64,000 nucleotides of DNA from Phytophthora colocasiae. Taxonomy: Eukaryota > Oomycota > Peronosporomycetes > Peronosporales > Peronosporaceae. Both the position numbers and the translations under genes were made by a program. The first letter of the stretch is position 1; each line of letters starts with the position of its first letter. Below the pieces are notes generated by a model that made no database searches, was not told where the DNA came from, and worked only from the letters and a program-made list of their open reading frames with translations. The stretch is taken from assembly GCA_018806915.1 (NCBI GenBank), contig JAGKQI010000094.1, positions 62,001 through 126,000 of the forward strand. Reading direction: 5' to 3'. Below, piece by piece: positions 23,478 through 34,679 of the stretch.

Positions 23478-24151
23478 ATTCCAGATCGACGTTAGAGGCA
23501 CTGGTACAGTCAACGTGAAGCACGATCCCAGGAGATAAAGACCACGGAACTCAGCGATGATACGAGTCGTTCACACAATTAAGACACGGTTATTCAGGCG
23601 AAGAAAGCCGAGATCGGGGCTAACAATAATTTCATAACTTGTTGAAGTAGGGTAGAGAATGGTTGTTTGAAGACAGCTGTTGATAAAACGGATACGTGGT
23701 AGAAGTTGAAACGCCATTCGTTGTTGATCACTCAACGCGCTCCATGCTTTGACAATACCGGTGAGTTTGCCGGAGCGTCGTCTTTTCGCAAAGGGACAAG
23801 CGCTGTTGTGCTGTCAGCGATGCCAATTACAAATAGTGCTTCACACTCTTTCGCCATTGTTTTCATTGCAGATATCCGTCGGATACGAGCCTACCGCCCC
23901 CCCTTGTTCTAGACGCCGTTCAATTCGAGGTCTAAAGATAATCTCAAACCCCATTACACCTTCGAATACAATCTATACCTAATAGAACGCCTACCTTACC
24001 AAACACGTGTTGGAATGGACCGTGTCATACACATGTAACCATTAGTTCACCAATGCACTTGTGGCTCTACTGTGGTCCACCCACTCGCTACGTAGCTGGC
24101 TGCCCTCTTCCACTGCATTTTCAGTTTACAATTTGATTAGACGCTTTATAG
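23478..24151. other. Intervening sequence, no gene recognised
   Basis: The sequence between the piggyBac TTAA and the pogo relic holds only short reading frames without recognisable motifs. I see no terminal repeats here. Confidence 0.5.
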
Positions 24152-25340
24152 ATGTCCGCCAAGAAGAAGCACAATAGTTACTCAAACGGCTTCAAGCGTC
24201 GCATTGCAGGCGAGTACAAGAAGGGAGTTAACGGTTTCGGCTTCGCAGCTCTGCCAAAAAACACAAGATTCCGTCAACATCAATTGTCCGGAAATGGGTG
24301 GAACAGCTCCTTGACGTGGAAGTCGCAGTGAAGGATAGACAGACTTCGACACGGACTGTGCGTCGGATCCCTGGTGGAGGCCGCAAACCTCAGTACCATC
24401 AACTCGAGAAGAAGCTATATGAGTGAGTAGAGACCAAAAATAGAAAAGGACTGCGTGTCAAGGACAAGTATCTGCAGCTTCAAGCTCTCAACATCGCTCG
24501 TGCTTCCGATGGGCAACGGTATGAGGTCTTCAAGGCTTCAACCGGTTGGTTAGACAAGTTGAAAACACGCTAAAATCTCGTGTCGCGACGCCAGACCACC
24601 ACTAGAACCTTGCCAGCTGATGCCAGGAATGTTTGTCGTGAGTTAGGAAGCTCAGGCTCTAATCGAGCAACATGACATCAAGCCGTGCAAAATAATAAAC
24701 ATGGACCAGGTTCCAAGATATTTTGAAACGGAACCAAATTCGACAATTGCTACGCGGGGTGCCAGGGAGGTGATTTTGCGGAAAGGAGGCAGCAGTCATA
24801 AACGATGTACAGCTATGTTCGCGATCGCTGCGGAAGGGAAGTTCTTGAAGCATGTTCTTTTCTCAAAGCTAAATAATAAGCCAAACCTGGGAGATATTTT
24901 GTAGGACATCATGATTGATGTCAATCCAACCGGAATGTGGAGTGATCGAATATTGCTGGAGCATGCAGAACACGTGATATGCTGTCGAGCAGAAACTCAA
25001 TTTTTTTCGACAGTCTGTGCTCTTCATTATAGATTCGTATGGATGCCATATGAACCTATTCAACTCCCAACATCTCCGCCGCTACAACATTTTTGTGCTT
25101 CTGGTACCCCCGAATTTAACGAACTTGCTTCAACCACTAGATGTGGCTGTGAATAGAAGGTTTCAAGCTTTCTACAACGACCGGTTTGATGAGTACATCG
25201 GCCAAGCACTAACTGATTCTGCTTTACAGACAAAACAGGGTAACCCATACCCGACGGATGCGAACGCACGAGGACCTGTAGGAGCCCAAGCAGTGGACCG
25301 TCCACTTCTCGGGTCGATACGGTCCATTTTTGAGTGTAGA
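24152..25340 (+). pseudogene. pogo/Tc1-type DDE transposase relic
   Basis: The relic starts MSAKKKHNSYSNGFKRR, a basic HTH-like N-terminus, and breaks into three frames. The three catalytic aspartates of the DDE_1 endonuclease are still seen: NMDQVPRYFE near 24,700, IIDSYGCH near 25,025 and [10 protein letters not shown] near 25,125. KGGSSHKRCTAMFAIAA near 24,790 is a further family block. Frameshifts near 24,245 and 24,900 and stops near 24,422 and 24,570 make it inactive. The last recognisable block is [12 protein letters not shown] near 25,280. Terminal repeats were not found. The family is distinct from the transposase at the right edge of the window. Confidence 0.8.
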
Positions 25341-26176
25341 TGCACAGTTAGCCACGTGAAAACACGCTCAACCGATTACCGTTACCATACCATCCTCACT
25401 GCATCGTACATTTTTGCACCATGCGACCGATTCGGTTGGGACTGTTTATGCAACTTCAACCATCGCCGCCACTTCATCTGTTCGCTCAGTTTAGATCTAG
25501 ACGACAGTGATGCGAACCATTCCTGGGTAAGTGAAATGTGCATGACCTATGGCTACGCGGTTCTAATGCGAGTGACGTTGATTGGCGTGGGCAGAATGTC
25601 ATCCAGTGAGTCAACCGATTCCTACTATACTTGGACAACGGATTGCTTGAATCAGGTACTTCTTCTGAAGATGCCGTCGGAAGCGACGGTACCACTCAAG
25701 ATCACTCCGGAAAATGTCTGTAGCTGGGGTTGCTTCCTATTGTCTCTTGACGGAGCTCAGGTAGTTCATTGAAGTTTGCCAATGTATGTCAGTGTCATCG
25801 AATAGGAAAGTTAAAAGCTTCCCAAACACTTCCTTGGAAACTTGATTTGCCCTTAACGCAGGGAGTGTCAGTGTCTGCCTTATACGCTTAGCTAGTAAAC
25901 AATTAAACTTAGAAATAGCTGATGCATCTTGCTTACTAGAGTTTCGCTTATTGCGTGTCGAAATTCTGTCCGATTTCATCTTGTAACAGGCTGGTGACCT
26001 CACAGAGGCCAATACCCACATCTAGCGAGCTCGCACTACATTACTCCGTTCCAGTCTATCTGTACGTCAGAGTACAAATGTTTGTCCCTGAAGGCCTACT
26101 TGTGACTTATTGAGTTGATGGTGCATGTCGTAGAGGTATCCTGTAACATGCAACAACTCTTCCACGAGATGCTGAG
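25341..26176. other. Degenerate intervening sequence
   Basis: The frame of the pogo relic stays open to about 25,770, but its translation no longer resembles the transposase. No gene, RNA or repeat is recognised. Confidence 0.4.
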
Positions 26177-28020
26177 ATGGCCAGGGACAGTGTTCGGTAT
26201 GACATTGCGGGTATATTTAAACTTTGGTGCGTTGAGTTGGATGCCAATACTGATTCTTTGCATTTTGACAGCTGGGGGAGTGACTGCAAGCGTATAAAAG
26301 GCGGTGGGAGAAAGAGAAGACTCAAACCTTACGAGATAAAATACTTCGACAATCTTCTCTTTTATTATCGCAGTTTGGATGAATTAACCCTTCAACCCCC
26401 GACCAAAATTCGAGGGGTATATTTTGACCATTATGTTGGAGCCACCAACATAATTAGTCTTGATGTTTGTATATGTCTACTCTAAGTACGAATTTGTTGG
26501 CGGGAGGGATAGGTAAACCACAGTTTCTGTTCTCGTGTAAAACCGGGCGACCTCTAACATATTGCGCTATATGTAGGCAAAATCGCCAAATATGATCCAG
26601 TATGATGGAGGATCCAACCTTCAGAAATGCACTTTTTATTAAATTTCAAGTTTTTGCACGAACACAAGTTCAGAAAATGCATGCCTCAGTCGTACAAAGA
26701 GTGTGTTTAAGGAACGCATCACTTGCTTACTCACCTCACGCATGTACCTTTGTACTACATGTACTATTTACATAGTATTATAGAAATATGGCTGTAGCTA
26801 GACATGCTTGGATTTACGCGCGCGATCAAGCTGAAGACGACGCATATGACGGCTATGCAAAGGTCACTAGGTTACAGTAAAATATAATGCACTTGAAATA
26901 ATTTCCTCAAAAGTAGCAGCACTAGTAGTGTTATTCCCATCAATCTAAATCATGATATGTACAGAATGGGCCCTGCTTGTAAGATCAGTCAAGGCCAGTG
27001 ATGCGCTTAGAGGGGGCACAATCTAATGGGAAATGTATTGACAGGAATTTATGTTCATTGTTAACGAATTAAAAAGGGCTTCGCAAAGTAATGGTGTACA
27101 TAGCAAGGAAACAGCACCGTATTTCGTTACAGATCAGATAATGTTCTGCCTTTGTCCGTTTGTGTAGATTTTCTCCTTTCGATTCGACCCACCCCTGTGC
27201 ATCGTCACTTCCCTCTCACAGTGTTTCCACTTGTTTTTAGTATTGAGCTACTTTCAATACAAATATATAGTCTAAATTCGAATATGTTGGAGCCTCCAAC
27301 ATGCGTATAGATGATGTGGTTAGGCTTTCAAGAGCTATACACCCATTATGTTGGTGGCTCCAACATATGGGGGTTGAAGGGTTAAGGCGCGAGTATACAA
27401 ATCCTAGGTCGCAAGTTTCGTGGGCTCGCCATTTTATTAAGAGCTACAATTCTGACTATCCTTCTCAACCGCAATTTCCAAGAGACACCACCCCTGCTGA
27501 ACAAGCGCAAATCCTCTAAAGTTTCGCCGGGCGATTAGCGTTGACAGCGACGCTGATGTGGGTAGTGTGCCTCGGGAGGCAGCTCGTTGGATGCAGCTTC
27601 TTCTTAGAGGAGACTTTCTTTACACAAGAGAATGCAACCTAACTCTCTGCTACTGAAATGATCCAGCGAGGTGATGAGAAGGAAGTTTATTTTCCTGAAG
27701 GATGTGGATAGTCTATGGTCGTTGCAACAGCTAACAGCAACGGTTATTGATTATTTTATCGGTCGCTACATGGTTCAGGTCCCTGGGTTGGTCTACACAT
27801 GCAGTTCTACTATCTACCGGTCCATCGAGGCAGGCCATGCGCGAAAACACGAAAGAAGATAAATCCCGCAGTCTACTTCATTCCTCTGCTGTGGCTTCAT
27901 ATCAAACACTCCATAGCGCCATTCACAACTGGCCACAACATTTGTACGGACGCGTTCGTTGAAAAGGTAGGACTTGATGGATTTGAATACTTTCAGACTA
28001 TTTGGGAAGTGAAAATGTGA
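26177..28020 (+). pseudogene. Decayed reading frame with possible Ulp1-like protease segment, split by a MITE
   Basis: A readable frame (about 69 codons from 26,177) runs into the TTAA at 26,384. After the piggyBac MITE the same frame continues from 27,386 to 27,519, because one TTAA copy keeps the phase. Further downstream, in shifted frames, are segments such as TVIDYFIGRYMVQVPGLVYT (27,739) and NPAVYFIPLLWLHIKHS (27,862). These vaguely recall C48/Ulp1 cysteine proteases carried by some transposons. The opposite strand also shows a QRNEVDCGIYLL stretch at this place, so the assignment is weak. Several frame breaks indicate a pseudogene. Confidence 0.35.
26388..27381. mobile_element. Non-autonomous piggyBac element (MITE), TTAA-flanked
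   Basis: The termini are CCCTTCAACCCCC and its inverse, flanked by TTAA at 26,384-26,387 and 27,382-27,385. The first ~120 bp match the inverted right end of the piggyBac element at 19,596-23,473. The last ~250 bp match its inverted left region, including a shared GTGACGATGCACAGG block. It is thus an internal-deletion derivative of the same family, 994 bp long, in opposite orientation and without coding capacity. Subterminal ATGTTGG-N5-CCAACAT pairs are intact at 26,433, 27,284 and 27,348. Confidence 0.92.
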
Positions 28021-28233
28021 ATCCTGTTGGACCTTCTCGTAGCACATTCTCCACAACTGCGAGACTCCAGTGATCTTTGGTGTAGATAGGGAGCAGGATA
28101 TAGGGAAATGATTGGTAATCGAAATTTCCTCGCAATCTGTCATAGCGAGTCGCTTTGTACTACACGGAAGTCATGTCGCTGGTACAAGAACAAAGCGTCA
28201 AAGAATATCTCGCGGTTTGGAGAGTTGGTGGGT

Positions 28234-28526
28234 TCAACATGTCACAGGGCGAAGAACTTCGTGCCATCGTCTCCAAGATGACATCAAGAAATGTAGATTT
28301 GATAGAAACTGCCACTGGATGAGCCTAAATTTATTCAAGTTTAAACACATCGCTTTCTTGCAGTAGACAACGGTAACACGAGCACGATAAAGTTTCAGCC
28401 GTTCTCTCAGCGTAGATTCCTTTACCCCTAACTCCCGAACGCAATCTTCCACTGTCCAGTCTTATATCTCTTGAGGAGATCAATCCTCTCTTTATCTGTC
28501 CGCTGAACGCACACTCGCTTTTTCAT
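28234..28526 (-). pseudogene. Helix-turn-helix fragment of a transposase, frameshifted
   Basis: On the minus strand a basic start (MKKRVCVQRTDKERIDLL) is followed, after a one-base frame change near 28,455, by EDCVRELGVKESTLRERLK. Together they resemble the HTH DNA-binding part of pogo-like transposases. No catalytic domain is attached. Confidence 0.4.
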
Positions 28527-28707
28527 TCTGTCGGAAGTGAGGTTATGGGTTATGAGACACACAAACAGGAGGCGCATAGAGGCCACTCATTTGTGGAAGC
28601 AGATCCCTTAACAAAATTAAGGTAATCAAAGATATACTAAAACCAACTGTAAGATTCTTGTTCAAAATAACTCGCACCAAGTTTAACTGAATCACATAAC
28701 CTACATA

Positions 28708-30213
28708 TTACGTATCATAGTCACCAACGCTGACTCTAGGTGGTGCGCATTGTTTAACATGGAAAGACCCATCACTCCAGTGTCCACTCAACGATTCCAT
28801 ATTGATGGCGCTGGGACCTGTACTCAGGTTCGCGCATGGGTTATTTGAAGCCAAATCCAACGCAGCCATATCGACAGGAACATCAAGCACATGTATCACG
28901 CGAGAGCGATACTTGGTATTAGTTCGTACAACCACGACATCCTTCGCTTTTTTCATCCACCTTGCTGTCTTCCCAATCTCGCCATTTGGACTCCGAAGGA
29001 TTAAGTACATCACCATCTACATCTTCAACAAGTGTGATCATGCTCCTTATTGTACAGCAAATCTCATTTATTCTTCCGTTGAACGTGCCGCTTCACGCTA
29101 GCATCGAAAACTTCCCATGGGTAATTTGTAGTTGCGTAACTGCAAGGTGAGTGGAATACAGAATCGGCTTTCCGTCCATAGTTCCTCGAAATACTTAGAG
29201 AACGATATAAGACTCGGATCAGCTCTTCATGAGCCTATAACGCGATCTTTAACCGCAGAATACTCCATACAATTCACCATATAATGCATATCCATAACTC
29301 CTGTGAAAATCTTGACACCCTGCGTAGCCTGAAGATGCCTCGACTTCTTGTGTACGTTGTACAGGACGTGAAAAAAAAACAACACAATAGGTATTTACAG
29401 CATCGCAGGGCGTTCAGTTGTGCATCTTCGGCATCGCCCATGACATCAACGCTCAAAGCCGTGCCGACAACTCTCAGATAAAATTTCGCAATACTTCCAA
29501 CGCCGTTTCATACTCGTGATTTGTTCGTGCGCTGACCAGGATAACCGCCACTAGATGATTCTTCCTCGATCAGTCCGAAAACCCGCACGTTAGAACCCGG
29601 TAGCCTAAGTCGCTTAACTTGAACGTAGCATCCGTGCGAAATTGCCGAAGATACTTCGAACCTCGCTGCTTGTGACTTTAGTAAGAAGACTAAGCGTCGA
29701 TACACCTGGAATAAACGGATCCCCAGCCCTTCCTTTTCCGATGCGAGGAAATCGATCGTCGTCCTCATTCGGACCAAAGAGAAACGTTTTGTCGTTGTCA
29801 ATACCACCACCAACTGGATGCTCAACTGTTAGTTTCTTCACAACTTCGCTTGTATTGCGAGACAGATTTGCTCGCCGAAGATTTTTAGCACAGTCAGCGA
29901 TTTGCGTCCTGTATGCCTAGAGTTTGTGCAGAAACCTCAGATGTGCGTCGAAGTTTGCTCCAGATGTGACGAGGCCGAACACCGAAAGAATCCATTTTTG
30001 CGACGTAAAGCTTAACTTCATCCGAAATAGGAATGCGGTGGGGGCCTGTGCATGGTCCTTCTCCGCGAAAATGCGCTTTTCCGTTAGAAAACACGCGTCA
30101 CGCTGGCTTTGATCCACATGTCCAGTATTCCCATTGCACACTGCACTGAGAGCCGTCGTGTGCAGCCTCGATTGCCGCGCAACTTGGGCTGATGCATTCG
30201 AGTCTATGCTCAA
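28708..30213 (-). pseudogene. MULE-type transposase relic
   Basis: Minus-strand fragments in changing frames match the order of a Mutator-like transposase: PHRIPISDEVKLYVAKMDSF (about 30,030), FLFGPNEDDDRFPRIG then DPFIPGVSTLSLL (about 29,780-29,690), and VDVMGDAEDAQLNALRC (about 29,450-29,400), which recalls the MULE motif around the second catalytic Asp. The frames are broken repeatedly and no complete gene remains. The assignment rests on remembered family patterns only. Confidence 0.5.
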
Positions 30214-30556
30214 CCATTTCGTGAACGGCGTTACAAAGCTGGCAGTTGAGATTTCGCTTCACGTAGATACCTGAGCAAGAAATGTCGAGGCCCGGTGCTT
30301 GTCAAACTCCTCGCTTGTTGCATGCTCAGCTAGAAGTTGCGTGGCATTTATCTGACGAATTGGAAAGTGGAAGCAGCCTTGGTTAAGATTAAGGCCCATT
30401 CTCAACCGGGCGCATGCGGCCGCATCGGTTGAGAATGGTTCATGCGTCGGATTTAGACACACAATCAGTTGTTGAAGCCAAGCAAAACTCGAGGTCAGGG
30501 AGGGGGAGGCATATTTGTTCTAGTTGGACGCAGCTAACCGCAGTGCGCTGTAGATA

Positions 30557-32068
30557 ATGGACTCGCAAGACAACTTAACATATATCCCTTCACAGCGCGG
30601 GGATGTAGAAGAAGCGCAGCTAGTCCTGCAAGCGTCGCCTCCGTTGAGCGCTTGGTTGAGACCGAATCAATCTGTACTGCACGAAATGGCGCTGCCTGTT
30701 CCCGCAGCCTCCGTTGGGCAGGGCCAGGTGATGCAGCAATATTTTCCAGACTTCTACCCTCCTCCTCGTTGTCCACGGACAGCTCTAGCAGCATCTTGTC
30801 GAGAGCCCCTCCACAGGAAGGGCCAAACGTGGATTCGGGCAGCTCCGTAGAGAGCGTGATCATGTCGAGTGCTGCCGCAAGGAGAGCGACTAAGGGGACA
30901 AGCACGCCAACTAAAAAGACCAAGAAGAGCACGGTCCAGTGCTTTCGTACGAGGTTTGGTCGGCAGACGAGATCCATAAGGAGTGTACGCGCAGGAAACT
31001 GCGACTGCCTTCGGGAATGAACAAGGACCAACGAATTGAAGCTTTGAAGCGTCATGATGCCTCAAAGGCAACCTTTGCAGCTAAAGTTCCTGGTGACACG
31101 GTCGAGGAGATCACCGTAGAGAGAAAATCAGTTCGAACCAAGCATTGCATGTTTCGCTTGGTGAATGTTCTCTTTAGTGATGAGTTCGCTACGCGGTTTA
31201 GCAGAACTGGTACGCGCTTGTCTTACGGTTTGTGTCCTGTCTTTCTACTAATACTTTCACTCAGGTGATACAGCTACGCGCGAAGAGTTGGATAACACTG
31301 CAATTAACGAGAAGAGTAAGTTTTGGCATGACGTTCGCGCGGCATTTGTAGAAGAGTGTGATGGTGAGCACGAGCGCAACAAGCTCGAGTTCAACGACGA
31401 TGATTTCTTCGCTGGGATCAATCCCGGAAAGGCTAGGAAGGATCATACGGCTAAGAAGCTCTTTGCTATGTGGAAAGAGCTCAACAAGAACTATCTAATT
31501 GCACAAACAAGGTTTTCGACGTCCGGACAGAACGAGAACGAGTTCCGGAAGTTTGTCAAAGGGCGCGGCGACGTTCTCTACTTGCGGAAGTGGCTTCAAG
31601 AAGTAAGTACATACAGTTAGTTTTGAAACTTTATTTTTCTTTCTCCCACTGAGCTGTTTGCGTACACAGCGGAAGCCTAACTTGACAACGTTTGTCAAGG
31701 GTGGACTCAAACCTGAAGACGAGTTAGACACACTGACTATGAACTCAGTAGCATCATCGTCCTTACCTACAGGTACTGTCACCCCCAACAAACGCAAGCA
31801 CGAGGCACTCGAAAGCATGGCCGCTGCATTCAAGACATACGTTACAGATCGACGAGAAGAAGGTAGCCGCGTTCAGACCCATGATAACCTGCAGCGCCGA
31901 GGAAAGCTACTAGAGCTATTGGCAGAATTACGCCGACAACTAGCGGAGATAGATAAGAAAAAGGAGAGCAGCAACAGTACTGAACTGCAAATTCTGGAGG
32001 ACGATCAACAGATTTTGCTAGACGAACGCAGAAAAGTGATAGAACGGCTTCGATCAACAGAGTTGTAA
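30557..32068 (+). pseudogene. Harbinger-associated Myb/SANT-like protein, frameshifted
   Basis: From 30,939 a three-exon reading is clear: exon to 31,209, intron 31,210-31,264 (GTACGC...CAG), exon 31,265-31,602, intron 31,603-31,669 (GTAAGT...CAG), exon 31,670-32,068 ending in TAA. The middle exon has a charged, Trp-containing domain (KFWHDVRAAF, AKKLFAMWKELNKNY) compatible with a Myb/SANT-like DNA-binding fold. The last exon ends in a coiled coil (ELLAELRRQLAEIDKKK). Upstream coding sequence (SSAAARRATKGTSTPTKKTK near 30,864) is in another frame, so a one-base lesion near 30,940 breaks the gene. Such proteins partner the Harbinger transposase, which is family knowledge. Confidence 0.65.
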
Positions 32069-32142
32069 GGCAACGAAGCAGTATTGATGCAGTCTTTAAT
32101 AGCAGTTTGAAATTTTAGATAGACTTGGCAATCAGTTCGTTT

Positions 32143-33302
32143 CTACGAGCTATGTTGTGAGCAGGGCGATGTAGATTCAGTGGTACGCTCCATAATAACC
32201 ACGCGAGATATCTCATCCATCAGCTCGACACATTCACCACCGTTAATTTCAAAGTGCGTATCGGTATAAGAGAGATCGCTGCTCTCATTCCAAACACGCA
32301 ACTCGCGTCCCATTTCTTTTATTGTCTTTTTCGAACTAGCAGGCGACTCCAGCGCATGTTGATCAATTGCAGACGCTTACAAGTGTGAATGATATGAGGG
32401 CAATTTGAAAGTTGCACACACATCGGCCGCTTGAAAATTCTCCATTTGTTGACTAGAAGGCCAAAGGCCATTTCAATGCGAATGCGTAGTTAACTTAAGA
32501 AGAAGTTGAAATTGTCTCGGTCAGGTCTTTTACGAAGTTGCGCCTGTTAAATGGAGTCAATACAACTCTCGTCTGAGGGTATGCATTATCAGCCACAACA
32601 AAATATGGCCCATGGATGTCTGAGAGGATCTTGCTGAGGGACCACTGCGCAAACGCGACTGAGTCATTTCGTCCACCAGGTGCACGACACGCCATCGCCG
32701 TAAATCTGGACCGGTAATCACAACAAGCCTGCACGTTCAGCCCGTAGCGCTGATAATGGCCGAAAAAAAAGGCTACAACACGACCGCAATCTCGTCGTAG
32801 GGGGACACGAATCGGGCGCAACCAACCGTCGATAGCCCCGAAACACCCAACGACCGCCCCACCCGTGAAACCCTGACGCAGTAAACTCCATTCCGTCTGC
32901 CGTTGTTGGAAAAACCAACGCTAGCTGGTAACAGCCATTTATGGACCGGACAACGGCATGCACAATTCTGTAGAAGCCCGCCCTACTTGTCCCAGTAATA
33001 ACTCGGATGTTGTGGTAGCTTCCACCTGCCAACCAGCAAATGCACGTCTGCAGCATGTTAGCCGGAGAAGCCGGTGGTTCTCCTAGGGCACGACGAGCAG
33101 ACTGTATCGGATCTATGGCCAGGGTAGCCCCCACAAACGACAGTAGACGCTCAAAAGCAGCGTAGCTCATCCGGTAATACTGTTTAAACTCGCCTTCGAG
33201 CAATAAACGCTGAGCATGAGAATCCCAATCGAGTCGCTTTCGAACAACAAGCTGAGGACACCCTTCATCGTCAAATTGGCTAGCCACCATTAGCAACGGC
33301 AC
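32143..33302 (-). pseudogene. PIF/Harbinger transposase, frameshifted
   Basis: The N-terminal helical part (MPLLMVASQFDDEG...) is followed by the DDE_4 nuclease. CFGAIDGWLRPIRVP (first Asp) is near 32,840, GHYQRYGLNVQACCDYR near 32,730, VVADNAYPQ (second Asp) near 32,590, and RIRIEMAFG (Glu) near 32,480. A one-base lesion near 32,865 separates the first part from the catalytic core, and a stop near 32,490 separates the Glu motif. A readable tail continues to TAG at 32,143. All three catalytic residues survive but not in one frame. Confidence 0.85.
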
Positions 33303-33706
33303 AACAACTGCCCAAAACCATCATCTTCGTCACGAGGCTGCATTGGCGAGATCACCCAAATGAATGAATAAGGAGTGCTCCGATTAGATCGAGGTAGATC
33401 GCAACAAAATCATTTCTATTGGCTTATCCTCGAAATGCGCCCCCTAGGTCCTATGCGTCCTCTGGAACGCATGCGCCCTTTTTCTATCCTCTCGACGCAT
33501 TGGGACGCATGCGTCCGCATGCGGCCGCATGCGCCCGGTTGAGAATGGGCCTAACTCGGTACGAATAAAATTTGAGTAGGTGCGAATTAACTCGGCGTAA
33601 TTTTGAGTCCATGTCTCGGAACAGTCACCTGTAGACGAATGCGCAGGTTTCTGTCGCTGATATGTTCACACATCAGAGGGAACAACGATGCAGCGACAAT
33701 ACCATA

Positions 33707-34493
33707 CCGACTTCCTCTGTTTATAACGGTCACCCGTGTACATGGTACACCGTACCACCATGATCATGCATGTACAGATGGCTACAGAATTAAAGAATTA
33801 AAAAAAAACATAAAATAAAAAAAATCTGTTATGTATCCATATCGTCGTCCGACCCAACTTCTCCTACATCTCTGTCTAGTACACATTGGCGTTCAAGAAG
33901 CTCAATAAGATCAGCTGCTACCGTGTCGCTCTCGCTAACCAACTCACCAAAGCATTTCTTGTACCCTTTCGCAATCACCTCGATCAAGAGACTGTCCCAA
34001 GCCTCTCGTATCCATCTTGCCATTGTAGCTCGATCAGCACATTTCACCCACACCGTTTTCGGGCCCGTTTCGTTAACTGTCTTGGTAGGTAAAAACTCAA
34101 AAAAAAGCAGCTTAAAACAAACAGTTAGATTAGGAAAATAAAAAAATAAAAACACAAAAATACCTGTTTGGTCACAATTGTAAACATTTGTTACTCCGAG
34201 CTCCTGCATCACCTTGAGCGCAAAGGCAGCAGCGATCTTCGCGAGGTCTCCGCTGGAGGCTCCCCCACCGCATTTATCACGGCAAGTTTTTCTCTTGCCG
34301 TGAATGACGCTCGTCGTTTGCCGCGCATTGTCAACTTGAAATGAATGGTACAGCGTTCAGTGTCAAAAACGCGTTACCGTTGTGATTCGGTTTTGTACGA
34401 CCGTTATAAGCAGAGGAAATTCACTATTCTCTTTCTTGACTGTGATTGGCTGACCGTTATATGCAGGTGACCGGTATAAACAGAGGAAGTCGG
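33707..34493 (-). mobile_element. Internally deleted pogo/Tc1-type element with 27-bp TIRs and TA flanks
   Basis: The ends CCGACTTCCTCTGTTTATAA... (33,707) and its inverse (to 34,493) match with one mismatch and are flanked by TA on both sides (33,705-33,706; 34,494-34,495), the target of Tc1/mariner/pogo elements. Near the right end the motif ACCGTTATA(A/T)GCAG recurs about three times, suggesting subterminal transposase sites. The 787-bp element holds only a remnant transposase, so it is non-autonomous. Confidence 0.9.
33829..34328 (-). pseudogene. Remnant pogo-type transposase inside the deleted element
   Basis: The minus strand begins MRGKRRASFTARE, jumps frame near 34,245, then reads AAAFALKVMQELGVTNVYNCDQT, where the Asp is the first DDE ligand. 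An intron-like GTATTT...TTAAG stretch separates this from FFEFLPTKTVNETGPKTVWV. The frame then passes directly to a C-terminal block (ATMARWIREAWDSLLIEVIA) and an acidic end. The middle of the catalytic domain, with the second and third Asp, is deleted. Confidence 0.75.
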
Positions 34494-34634
34494 TACGTAA
34501 AATGAGTCAATTACGTAGTAAATCTTACTCACAACCTTCCAAAATGCAAGTGTAAAAATTCGTTTTCCAGCTTTCTAAAACGCACCTAATCCAACCTTAT
34601 CTTTACGCTAATTCTTCCTGATAGGATGTGTGTA

Positions 34635-34649
34635 TCATTCGTCAATCTT
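34635..34649 (+). promoter_or_regulatory. Oomycete initiator element for the M1 aminopeptidase gene
   Basis: TCATTCGTCAATCTT fits the oomycete Inr pattern (TCAYTYYNCAWTTT) with small deviations. It lies 31-45 bp upstream of the ATG at 34,680 and overlaps codons after an upstream in-frame ATG at 34,626. This favours 34,680 as the real start. Confidence 0.6.
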
Positions 34650-34679
34650 CCCTGCGCCGCTCAAGTCTCTGTTTCAACG

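Larger units (their letters stand above)
30393..33551. mobile_element. PIF/Harbinger transposon with perfect 33-bp TIRs
   Basis: Positions 30,393-30,425 and 33,519-33,551 are exact reverse complements over 33 bp (starting GGCCCATTCTCAACC). Both are flanked by TAA (30,390-30,392 and 33,552-33,554), the 3-bp target duplication of this superfamily. The element carries the expected gene pair in convergent arrangement: a Myb/SANT-like protein on + and a DDE_4 transposase on -. Both show frame damage. The left TIR has an inner inverted copy of its outer bases (CGGTTGAGAATGG at 30,425-30,437), which gives that end a fold-back. Confidence 0.95.

Noticed and set aside
27814..28143. Minus-strand frame with an Ulp1-like QRNEVDCGIYLL motif
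   Set aside because: The flanking sequence lacks the other protease motifs, and the + strand of the same DNA reads as a better, though weak, match. Only the + strand is listed, with low confidence.
34626..34679. Upstream in-frame ATG for the aminopeptidase
   Set aside because: An initiator-like element overlaps this segment, so transcription likely starts downstream of it; the extra 18 residues add no recognisable signal.
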